This document shows positions 1 through 5,913 of a stretch of 9,493 bases of DNA, piece by piece. Below the pieces are notes generated by a model. That model had not been told where the DNA came from, ran no database searches, and saw nothing but the letters and a program-made list of their open reading frames with translations. Origin of the DNA: Alphaproteobacteria bacterium (GTDB lineage Bacteria; Pseudomonadota; Alphaproteobacteria; Reyranellales; Reyranellaceae). How positions within the stretch are numbered: the stretch's first letter is position 1; every line of letters starts with the position of its first letter. The DNA is taken from positions 12,409 to 21,901 of the forward strand of contig VBAF01000214.1 of the NCBI GenBank assembly GCA_005884705.1, in the 5' to 3' direction. The position numbers and the translations under genes were made by a program.

Positions 1-202
1 CGATCTCAGCATGCAGGAGCTGGCCGACGCCTACGGCACGCGCGGCGAGGCCGACCGGCTGGCGGGCGAGTTGCATGCGCGGCTGCGCTACGCAAGCATC
101 GACAAGGTCTACGAGGCCGGCCTGCACACGTTCCTCGGCGGCGTGCGTGACGACATCGCAAGGCTGTCCGACGAGATCGGCCGCCAGTTCCTGCTGGATT
201 GA
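1..202 (+). CDS. Alpha-E (DUF403) domain protein, C-terminal end only
   Basis: The reading frame enters from the left edge (first full codon at 2) and ends at TGA 200-202, giving 66 visible residues. The tail is helical, with Leu/Ala/Arg-rich stretches and a segment resembling the 'YADIDEVFxxGLHxFL' end of alpha-E proteins; here it reads YASIDKVYEAGLHTFL. Alpha-E proteins are all-helical proteins of unsettled function. They are commonly encoded beside a circularly permuted ATP-grasp protein and a transglutaminase, and are thought to act in making or modifying a peptide. The next gene is such a transglutaminase and begins 6 nt after this stop, so the two are very likely co-transcribed. The ATP-grasp partner would be expected just left of the window, which is inference. 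The family call rests on a short tail but is backed by the neighbour. Confidence 0.75.
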   Translation, partial: DLSMQELADAYGTRGEADRLAGELHARLRYASIDKVYEAGLHTFLGGVRDDIARLSDEIGRQFLLD

Positions 203-207
203 GGGTG

Positions 208-1026
208 ATGCGCTTCTCGGTCCACCACCTCACGCGCTTCGAGTTCGACCGGCGGTCGGGCCATTCGATCCACGACGTCCGCCTCAGGCCGATCCCGGCG
301 AGCGGCCAGCGCGTTCTCGACTGGCGCATCGACGGGCCGGGCAAGCGCTCGGAATGGACCGACGGGCACGGCAACCAGGTCACCACCTTCTCGGTCGCCG
401 CGGCGCACGACGCGGTCGAGATCGCGGTGCACGGGCTCTACGAATACAGCGGCGCCGACCAGTGGCTGCGCTATGCCGCGACGCCGTCCCTGCCGCCGCC
501 GTTCTGGCTGCGCAACACCGGCATGGCGAGCCACGACGAGAGCTTCGAGCCGCTGATCGAGGGCCTCGGCGAGGGCGCCGCGGACTCCACGCAGCGGGTG
601 ATGGTGCTGCACGAGCTGATGAAGCGCGTCGGCCGGCGCATCGCCTACAGGACCGGCGTGTCGAGCGTCGAGACCACCGCGGCCGAGGCGCTCGCCCGCG
701 GCGCGGGTGTCGCGCAGGACGCCACGCACGTCTTCATCGCCGCCTGCCGTCGGCTCGGCGTGCCGGCGCGCTATGTCAGCGGCTATCTGCGCAACGACGA
801 TCCCGCGCTGCGTGTCGGCCGCACCAGCCATTCGTGGGCCGAGGCCTGGGCACCGGGGCTGGATTGGGTCGGCTTCGATCCGACGAACGGCATCTCGCCG
901 CGCGGCGACAGCCTGCGGGTCGCGGTCGGGCTCGATTATCGCGACGCCGCGCCAGTCAGCGGCCGACGCGTCGGCAGCGGCGACGCCAAGATGACCGTCG
1001 AGGCGTCGGTGAGGTCGGTGGATTAG
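208..1026 (+). CDS. Transglutaminase-like family protein with catalytic Cys replaced by Ala
   Basis: A 272-residue protein with the bacterial transglutaminase N-terminal beta region (about 1-90; it opens MRFSVHHLTRFEF) followed by a transglutaminase core (about 125-230). The core shows the expected landmarks: GVAQDATHVFIAAC (167-180), PARYVSGYL (186-194), TSHSWAEAW with the catalytic His at 208, and GFDPTNG with the catalytic Asp at 224. In active relatives the first motif is GVCQDxxH and its Cys is the nucleophile. Here that codon (712-714) is GCG, Ala169. The fold and the rest of the triad are kept, so the protein may be a non-catalytic partner or a separate clade. ATG 208 was chosen because the protein then starts at the usual family N-terminus. 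A TTG at 199 in the same frame would add three residues and overlap the upstream stop. Translation is probably coupled to the alpha-E gene. The family call is firm; the activity is doubtful. Confidence 0.88.
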   Translation: MRFSVHHLTRFEFDRRSGHSIHDVRLRPIPASGQRVLDWRIDGPGKRSEWTDGHGNQVTTFSVAAAHDAVEIAVHGLYEYSGADQWLRYAATPSLPPPFWLRNTGMASHDESFEPLIEGLGEGAADSTQRVMVLHELMKRVGRRIAYRTGVSSVETTAAEALARGAGVAQDATHVFIAACRRLGVPARYVSGYLRNDDPALRVGRTSHSWAEAWAPGLDWVGFDPTNGISPRGDSLRVAVGLDYRDAAPVSGRRVGSGDAKMTVEASVRSVD

Positions 1027-1150
1027 CGCGCGTAGGATGAACCCCGACGATAAATAGTCCGCCCAAAGTCCCTGGCCGCCTTGCGGGATAAGCCACGCGC
1101 CAGTAGCTTCCGCCCGCATTTTCCAACCGCCCGAAGGAGGCGTCCGCGTT

Positions 1151-2353
1151 ATGGCGTTCATTGCCGACCGTCTTGGCCGCATCAAGCCCTCTCCGACCAA
1201 TGCCGCGCAGGGCAAGTTCCTGGAGATGAAGGCGGCGGGCAAGGACGTCATCGGCCTGGCCGCCGGCGAGCCCGACTTCCCGACGCCCGACCACATCAAG
1301 GAGGCGGCGATCAAGGCGATCCATGCCAACGACACCAGGTACACCGCGGTGCCGGGCACGCCGGCGCTGCGCCAGGCGATCGTCGCCAAGATGAAGCGCG
1401 ACCACGGGCTCGACTACAAGCCGAGCCAGACCGTCGTCACCTCGGGCGGCAAGCAGATCATCTTCAACGCCATGCTGGCGACGCTCAATCCGGGCGACGA
1501 GGTCATCATCCCGGCGCCCTACTGGGTGTCCTATCCCGAGATGGTGCTGTTCGGCGAAGGCGTGCCGGTGATCGTCGACTGCCCCGAATCGAAGGGCTTC
1601 AAGCTGCAGCCCGAGGCGCTCGAGCGCGCGATCACGCCCAGGACCAAGTGGATCATCCTGAACTCGCCCAGCAACCCGACCGGCGCGGCCTACACCAAGG
1701 CCGACTTGCGGGCGCTATGCGACGTGCTGCTCAAGCACCCGCAGGTCCACGTGCTGACCGACGACATGTACGAGAAGCTGGTCTACGACGACTTCGTGTT
1801 CGCCACGCCGGCCGAGGTCGAGCCCAGGCTCTATGACCGCACGCTGACCATGAACGGCGTGTCGAAGGCCTACAACATGACCGGCTGGCGGATCGGCTAC
1901 GCGGCCGGGCCGCAGAAGCTGATCGATGCCATGATCACGGTGCAGAGCCAGAGCACCTCGAACGCCAGCTCGATCAGCCAGGCCGCCTCGGTGGCGGCGC
2001 TCAACGGGCCGATCGACTTCATCCCGAGGAACGTCGCGATCTTCAAGCAGCGTCGCGACCTGATCGTGTCGATGCTGAACCAGTCGAAGGGGCTGAAGTG
2101 CCCGCGGCCGGAAGGCGCGTTCTACGTCTATCCGTCGTGCGCCGGTGCGATCGGCAAGAAGACGCCGGCCGGCAAGGTGATCGCGAACGACACCGACTTC
2201 GTGAACTACCTGCTCGAGTCCGAGGGCCTGTCGGTGGTGCAGGGCTCGGCGTTCGGCCAGGGGCCGGCGTTCCGCATCTCCTACGCCACCGCGACCGACC
2301 TGCTGGAAGAGGCTGGCCGGCGCATCCAGCGCGCCTGCGCCGCACTCACCTAG
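1151..2353 (+). CDS. aatA: Aspartate aminotransferase (class I/II PLP enzyme, class Ib type)
   Basis: A 400-residue cytosolic enzyme, full length for the family, that transfers the amino group between aspartate and 2-oxoglutarate; class Ib members often also use prephenate. Visible motifs are AAGEPDFPTP (37-46), TSGGKQ (97-102), PAPYWVSYPE (121-130), NSPSNPTG with Asn175, TDDMYEKL with PLP-contacting Asp and Tyr207, and VSKAYNMTGWRIGYAAG (237-253). The last contains Lys239, the Schiff-base lysine, and Arg247 for the PLP phosphate. FRISYA contains Arg375, which binds the substrate carboxylate. The start at 1151 is fixed by the Shine-Dalgarno AAGGAGG at 1134-1140. It is separated from the upstream gene by 124 bp, so it probably has its own promoter, though no convincing -35/-10 pair is visible there. 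It converges on the peptidylprolyl isomerase gene. Nothing in it looks odd. Confidence 0.96.
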   Translation: MAFIADRLGRIKPSPTNAAQGKFLEMKAAGKDVIGLAAGEPDFPTPDHIKEAAIKAIHANDTRYTAVPGTPALRQAIVAKMKRDHGLDYKPSQTVVTSGGKQIIFNAMLATLNPGDEVIIPAPYWVSYPEMVLFGEGVPVIVDCPESKGFKLQPEALERAITPRTKWIILNSPSNPTGAAYTKADLRALCDVLLKHPQVHVLTDDMYEKLVYDDFVFATPAEVEPRLYDRTLTMNGVSKAYNMTGWRIGYAAGPQKLIDAMITVQSQSTSNASSISQAASVAALNGPIDFIPRNVAIFKQRRDLIVSMLNQSKGLKCPRPEGAFYVYPSCAGAIGKKTPAGKVIANDTDFVNYLLESEGLSVVQGSAFGQGPAFRISYATATDLLEEAGRRIQRACAALT

Positions 2354-2411
2354 CAGGGGGGCGGAACCTGGGACGATCCGCCTAAAACCCTTGTAGAATC
2401 GGCATCCGAGG

Positions 2412-2432
2412 CGTCCCAGAGGGCTTGGGACG
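2412..2432. terminator. Candidate bidirectional terminator hairpin between convergent genes
   Basis: A perfect 7-bp inverted repeat, CGTCCCA (2412-2418) and TGGGACG (2426-2432), encloses a 7-nt loop. It lies in the 106-bp gap between the ends of aatA and the oppositely oriented peptidylprolyl isomerase, where a shared terminator is expected. No T-tract follows on either strand, so intrinsic termination is not assured. Further TGGGACG copies at 2369-2375 and 2446-2452 offer alternative pairings. Confidence 0.4.
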
Positions 2433-2459
2433 ACGGCTGGACGGGTGGGACGCTGCGCC

Positions 2460-3005
2460 TCAGCCCTTGGCGTCGGCGGCGACCTGGACCTTGACCATCT
2501 TGTCGGGGTTGGAGGGCGGCTCGCCCTTCTTGATCTTGTCGACGTGATCCATGCCCGACGTGACCTTGCCCCACACGGTGTACTGGCCGTCGAGGAAATT
2601 GGCGTCCTTGAAGCAGATGAAGAACTGGCTGCGCGCGCTGTTGGGGTCGTTGGTGCGCGCCATCGAGACGACGCCGCGCACGTGCGGCTCCTTGCTGAAC
2701 TCGCCCGGCAGCCTGAACTCGCCCGGCAGCCGCTCGCCCATGCCGCCCATGCCGGTGCCGTCGGGGTCGCCGGTCTGGGCCATGAAGCCGTCGATCACGC
2801 GATGGAAGACGATGCCGTCGTACTTGCCCTCGCGCGCCAGCTTCTTGATCTGGGCGACGTGCTTGGGCGCGAGGTCGGGCCGCATCTCGATCACGACCCG
2901 GCAATTGTCCTTGAGGTCGATATAGAGGGTGTTCTCCTTGTCGGCCGCTGTGGCGCTCGCCGAGGCCAGCAGCAGGAGGAGAAGGGCAGGCAAGGCCGGA
3001 CGCAT
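2460..3005 (-). CDS. Exported cyclophilin-type peptidylprolyl cis-trans isomerase
   Basis: A 181-residue protein that isomerises X-Pro bonds. Residues 1-20 form a signal peptide (short basic start, Leu-rich core, AxA-type end near residue 20), so it should act in the periplasm. The cyclophilin domain (about 25-178) shows GIVFHRVIDGFMAQTGDPDG (64-83) with catalytic Arg69 and Phe74, Met75 and Gln77, then RGVVSMAR, SQFFICF with Phe129, and FLDGQYTVWGKV. The Trp of human CypA is Phe137 here, as in many bacterial enzymes. The start is supported by AAGGAG on the minus strand, at about 3011-3016. An 18-bp in-frame tandem duplication adds a second RLPGEF at 92-103, just before the SKEPH segment. The reading frame stays open further upstream on this strand, but that part has no cyclophilin features and would bury the signal peptide. 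It is convergent with aatA and divergent from the CpaF-like gene. Confidence 0.94.
   Translation of the reverse strand: MRPALPALLLLLLASASATAADKENTLYIDLKDNCRVVIEMRPDLAPKHVAQIKKLAREGKYDGIVFHRVIDGFMAQTGDPDGTGMGGMGERLPGEFRLPGEFSKEPHVRGVVSMARTNDPNSARSQFFICFKDANFLDGQYTVWGKVTSGMDHVDKIKKGEPPSNPDKMVKVQVAADAKG
2695..2730. repeat. Perfect 18-bp tandem duplication inside the isomerase gene
   Basis: The unit CTGAACTCGCCCGGCAGC occurs at 2695-2712 and again, identically, at 2713-2730. Its length is a multiple of three, so the isomerase frame is preserved and six residues (RLPGEF) are repeated. Identity down to the last base implies a recent slippage or recombination event. An assembly artefact is possible but not suggested by anything else here. 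Confidence 0.95.
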
Positions 3006-3042
3006 GGCGGCTCCTTGGATTGGCGGCCTTCGAGGCCGCGCG

Positions 3043-3070
3043 ACCATAATGGCGGTTGCCTGAAACACAA
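3043..3070 (-). promoter_or_regulatory. Possible promoter of the peptidylprolyl isomerase gene
   Basis: Read on the minus strand, TTGTGT (3070-3065) and TATGGT (3048-3043) are separated by 16 nt. They give 3/6 and 4/6 matches to sigma70 -35 and -10 boxes, about 40 bp before the start codon. The predicted transcript would begin near a perfect 7-bp hairpin with a 3-nt loop (3023-3039), which sits just before the ribosome binding site. The match is weak and this is a candidate only. Confidence 0.25.
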
Positions 3071-3144
3071 GTGGCGAATGTTTTCTGCGCCAGCCTGCGG
3101 ATTGGCATGGCGCGGCAGGTTCAGCCGTGGCTAAAGTGTGACCG

Positions 3145-3175
3145 GCCTCGTGGGTGTGGGACCCAGTGTCGAGGC
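3145..3175. other. Interrupted hairpin upstream of the CpaF-like gene
   Basis: GCCTCG (3145-3150) pairs with CGAGGC (3170-3175), and inside it TGGGT (3151-3155) pairs with ACCCA (3161-3165). This gives 11 base pairs, a 5-nt loop and a 4-nt bulge (3166-3169). It is followed by two tandem TTGGGTGT copies (3176-3191) and then the ATG at 3210. It could be a structured leader or an operator. No T-tract marks it as a terminator. The remainder of the 3006-3209 gap shows no gene. Confidence 0.35.
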
Positions 3176-3209
3176 TTGGGTGTTTGGGTGTAATCAGACG
3201 GATCGAGCG

Positions 3210-4803
3210 ATGACCGCGTTCGGCGGCGGGGGCCGGCCTACGGACGGCGTCCCCAATTCCATGACTCCTGCGCTTGACCGCATTGTCGGCCACGGCGATG
3301 CGGGGCCGCGTCCGATCGAGCAGATCTTCCCGCTGCGCGGCGACGCCAATCGCGGCCGCGAGATGCAGACGACCTGGCATTCCTTCTGTCGCGACCGCCT
3401 CGAAGCGGTGCGCGGCGTGCTGGCGGTCGGCCGCTCGCCGCCCGAGATCGCCTATCAACTCGGCGAACTGCTGCACAACCACTTCCGCACCCGCGGCGTC
3501 ACGCTGACCAGCTACGAGCTGCGCCGCCTGGTGGCCGAGCTGCTGGCGCTGCATGGACCTGCCGACGAGGTTCTCCCATCGCCGCCGCCGGGACCTGCGC
3601 CCGAGCTACGCTCGCCTGCTGTCGCAAAGCAGACTGGTCCCGCCAACCCCGAACTCGCCGATCCTCCGCCGGTCGTGACGTTCGACGGCGAGCCGCCGAA
3701 GGCGCCGTGGCCGGGCGACGCGCCGGCGGCAACGGCGCGGCCGGAAGTGCCGGAAAAGGCGCTCGAGCCGCCGCCGTCGCCGATCGTCACGGTGACGCCG
3801 CGCGAGGCGCCGTCGTTGGAGCGCCTGCTTGCCCATGCGCTCGACCTGGCGAAGGGCGGCCTCGCGCCGAGCGCCGCCGTCGAAGAGGCAACGAAGACGG
3901 TGGCGTCCAAGCAGGCCGAGCCGCCGGCCGCATCGACGCTCAGGGAAGTGGCGGGGCTGGGCCTGATCGAGCGGCTGTGGTCGGACCCCGCGGTGCGGGC
4001 GATCTTCATCAACGGTCCGCAGTCGGTGGCGATCGCGCGACGAGGCGCAGCTGACCGAGCTTGCGGCCCGGCTGGTCGGCCGTCCGGCCGGCGGCATGGC
4101 CGACTTCCAGCTGCGCGACGGCTCAGCGGGCTTCGTGATCTTCCCGCCCGCCGCGCCGGCGGGCCCCGTGCTCACCCTGCGCCGGGCCGAGCCCGGGCAG
4201 GCGACGCTCGAGGGCCTGGTGTCGGTCGGGATGCTCGACCGGCCGGTGGCGGAGCTGCTGCGGCTGTGCGTGCGGAGCCGGCTCAACGTGCTGGTCAGCG
4301 GGCCGGCCGGCAGCGGCAAGACGGCATTGCTCGCCGCGCTGGCCCGCGATCTCGATCCGATGCTGCGGGTGGTAACCGTGGCGAGCCATCGGCATTTCCG
4401 GCGGCCGGCATCGTCGTCGACGGTCGAGCTGGTGACCTCGGCGGCGGCATCGTTCGCGATGCTGATGGCGGCCGCCGCGCGGCTCGAGCCCGGCCTGCTG
4501 GTGCTGGACGGCGCGGCCCCCGAGGACATCGCGGCGCTGTCCGAGCGTCTGCTGCGCGGCCCGCCGGGCACCTTGGCGGCAGTCAGGCCAGAGGTGACTT
4601 CGGCGCCGCTGGCGCGCTCGGTCGATCTCGTCGTGCGGACCGACCGCATCGAAGGACAGCTTCGGGTGGTGGCGGTCGAGGACTCCAAGGGTGCCGCCGC
4701 GTTCGCCCTGGAGAACGGCAAGCTCGCGCGCGGCCAGCCGGCATTCGCGGCCACCCTGCAGGCGCGGGGGCAGGGCGACGCGCTGGCCAAGTTGTTCGCG
4801 TAA
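3210..4803 (+). CDS. Degenerate CpaF/TadA-like secretion ATPase, frameshifted
   Basis: CpaF/TadA proteins are cytoplasmic hexameric ATPases that power Flp/Tad pilus or related secretion. This gene reads in one frame to about 4035 and resumes one frame over, from about 4030-4041 to TAA 4801-4803; joined, it is about 530 residues. The N-terminal part (about 50-115) is a helical segment like the CpaF N-domain (EIAYQLGELLHNHFRTRGV). A Pro-rich linker follows (about 26 Pro in 88 residues, roughly 3550-3810). The core begins with GLIERLWSDPAVRAIFINGP and, after the break, MADFQLRDGSAGFVIFPP. Walker A GPAGSGKT is intact (4300-4323). The usual Asp box (IEDxxEL), Walker B GExR and His box (TTIHAN) are not recognisable; LLVLDGA stands where Walker B should be. 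No tad/cpa neighbours are visible. ATG 3210 was preferred over GTG 3138 and ATG 3261; none has a good Shine-Dalgarno. It may be a decaying or lineage-specific paralogue, and the frameshift could be a sequence error. Confidence 0.7.
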
Positions 4804-4860
4804 CCGCGGACTTGTTCGCGTAACCGCGAACTTGTTCGCGTAACCGCGAACTTGTCCGCG
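4792..4860. repeat. 20-bp palindromic tandem array overlapping a stop codon
   Basis: About 3.5 copies of TTGTTCGCGTAACCGCGAAC lie head to tail: 4792-4811, 4812-4831, 4832-4851 and a partial copy at 4852-4860. Each copy is itself a hairpin, GTTCGCG-TAAC-CGCGAAC. The array also folds as one nested hairpin: 4805-4811 with 4854-4860, 4814-4820 with 4845-4851, and 4825-4831 with 4834-4840. The only two variant bases (G4809 and C4856) lie opposite each other in that fold. The first copy supplies the last three codons and the TAA of the CpaF-like gene. A separate 7-bp inverted repeat (4865-4871 with 4896-4902) follows. It probably acts as an RNA structure or terminator between that gene and the oxidase operon; the function is inferred. 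Confidence 0.9.
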
Positions 4861-4912
4861 TAGAAGGCCGGCTGCGACTGGCCGCCACATATCGACCGGC
4901 CTCGAAAACCCG

Positions 4913-4941
4913 TTACCACCTACTCCTATATCTGGTACTAA
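4913..4941 (+). promoter_or_regulatory. Possible promoter of the cytochrome oxidase operon
   Basis: TTACCA (4913-4918) and TACTAA (4936-4941), 17 nt apart, match the sigma70 boxes at 4/6 and 3/6 positions. They lie in the most AT-rich part of the 210-bp gap, about 70 bp before ctaC. The rest of the gap (4942-5000) shows no gene and no clear FNR-type or other operator that I recognise. The promoter's location is plausible from context, but the exact boxes are uncertain. Confidence 0.25.
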
Positions 4942-5013
4942 CCGCTTTGAATTGCGGGGGATTTTGCGAGTCGGAATCCTCAAGAACAAGGCGGGGCTCG
5001 AGGGGAAGATCGG

Positions 5014-5895
5014 ATGATCGGCACGCGGTGGTTGGGCATTCTTTTCGGATCGCTGCTGGCAGCCCTCGGGCTCGTGGGTGGCCTCGCCGGCAGCGCTTTC
5101 GCGCAGGCGAAGCTGCCGGTGATCGGCGTGCCGCACGATTGGCAGATGGGCTTCCCGGCCTCCTTCACCCCCCTCCAGGAGCACGTCGCCGCCCTGCACG
5201 ACCTCCTGCTGGTGATCATCACCCTGATCTCGCTGTTCGTGCTGGCGCTGCTGCTCTACGCGATGTGGCGCTTCCACGCCTCGCGCAATCCGGCCCCGAC
5301 CGTGACGACGCACAACACGGTGCTGGAGATCGCCTGGACGATCCTGCCCATCCTGATCCTGGTGGTGATCGCCATCCCGTCGTTCCGGCTGCTGTACTAC
5401 GGCGACAAGGCGCCTGACGCGACGATGACGGTCAAGGTGACCGGCCATCAGTGGTACTGGCAGTACGAATATCCCGACCAGGGCAACATCTCGGTCGACA
5501 GCCGCATCCTGGCCGAGGCTGACCGGGCCAAGCTCAAGCCCGACCAGCCGCGCCAGCTCGCGGTCGACGAGGAGATGGTGATCCCGGCCAACACCGTGGT
5601 CCGCATCATCGGCACCGCCGCCGATTCGATGCACGGCTGGACGGTGTGGGGCTTCGGCATCAAGAAGACGGTGATCCCCGGCCGCCTCAACGAAGGTTGG
5701 ATCGAGGTCCCCAAGGAAGGCATTTATTTCGGCCAGTGCTCGCAGATCTGCGGCAACGCCCACGCCTACATGCCGATCGCGGTGCGCGTTGTCTCCAAGG
5801 CCGACTTCGACAAATGGGCCGCGGACAAGAAGAAGGCCGCCGGGCTCGTGCCCGCATCGAGCGTCGCGTCCGCCAGCCCGCCCGCCAACCGCTAA
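5014..5895 (+). CDS. ctaC: Cytochrome c oxidase subunit II (CuA subunit)
   Basis: This subunit takes electrons from cytochrome c at the periplasmic face of aa3 oxidase and passes them to haem a. It has 293 residues: a signal peptide ending AFA at 28-30, two membrane spans (about 63-85 and 104-128) and a periplasmic cupredoxin domain. The electron-entry motif HQWYWQYEYPD (145-155) is present. The CuA ligands are His207 (DSMHGW), Cys242, Cys246, His250 and Met253. Glu105 (HNTVLEIAWT), the K-channel entry residue, is kept. The usual CSExCG is CSQICG here, so the Glu that bridges CuA and the Mg2+ site is Gln244. The Asp before PGR that helps dock cytochrome c in Rhodobacter appears as Thr219. The start is fixed by AGGGGAAG at 5001-5008 and the intact signal peptide. 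It is the first gene of the operon, 18 nt before ctaD. Confidence 0.97.
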   Translation: MIGTRWLGILFGSLLAALGLVGGLAGSAFAQAKLPVIGVPHDWQMGFPASFTPLQEHVAALHDLLLVIITLISLFVLALLLYAMWRFHASRNPAPTVTTHNTVLEIAWTILPILILVVIAIPSFRLLYYGDKAPDATMTVKVTGHQWYWQYEYPDQGNISVDSRILAEADRAKLKPDQPRQLAVDEEMVIPANTVVRIIGTAADSMHGWTVWGFGIKKTVIPGRLNEGWIEVPKEGIYFGQCSQICGNAHAYMPIAVRVVSKADFDKWAADKKKAAGLVPASSVASASPPANR

Positions 5896-5913
5896 GCGCT
5901 TCCGGAGACATCA

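Noticed and set aside
1081..1109. Promoter TTGCGG-17-TAGCTT for aatA
   Set aside because: Only 3/6 matches in the -10 box; not distinguishable from chance in this base composition.
109..1389. Minus-strand open frame opposite the transglutaminase and the start of aatA
   Set aside because: Low-complexity Arg/Ala composition opposite two recognised genes; a G/C-bias shadow.
3006..3554. Upstream extension of the isomerase reading frame on the minus strand
   Set aside because: The extension has no cyclophilin features, runs opposite the CpaF-like gene, and would place the obvious signal peptide internally. The start at 3005 has a good ribosome binding site.
4792..4860. The 20-bp array as a CRISPR
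   Set aside because: The copies are directly adjacent with no spacers, and each unit is a self-complementary hairpin.
4865..4902. Intrinsic terminator from AGGCCGG/CCGGCCT
   Set aside because: The stem is 7 bp with a 24-nt loop and no T-tract; too weak to call as a separate terminator.
4123..5763. Long minus-strand open frame opposite the CpaF-like gene and ctaC
   Set aside because: It crosses the palindromic array and two clearly coding plus-strand genes and has low-complexity Arg/Gln/His composition.
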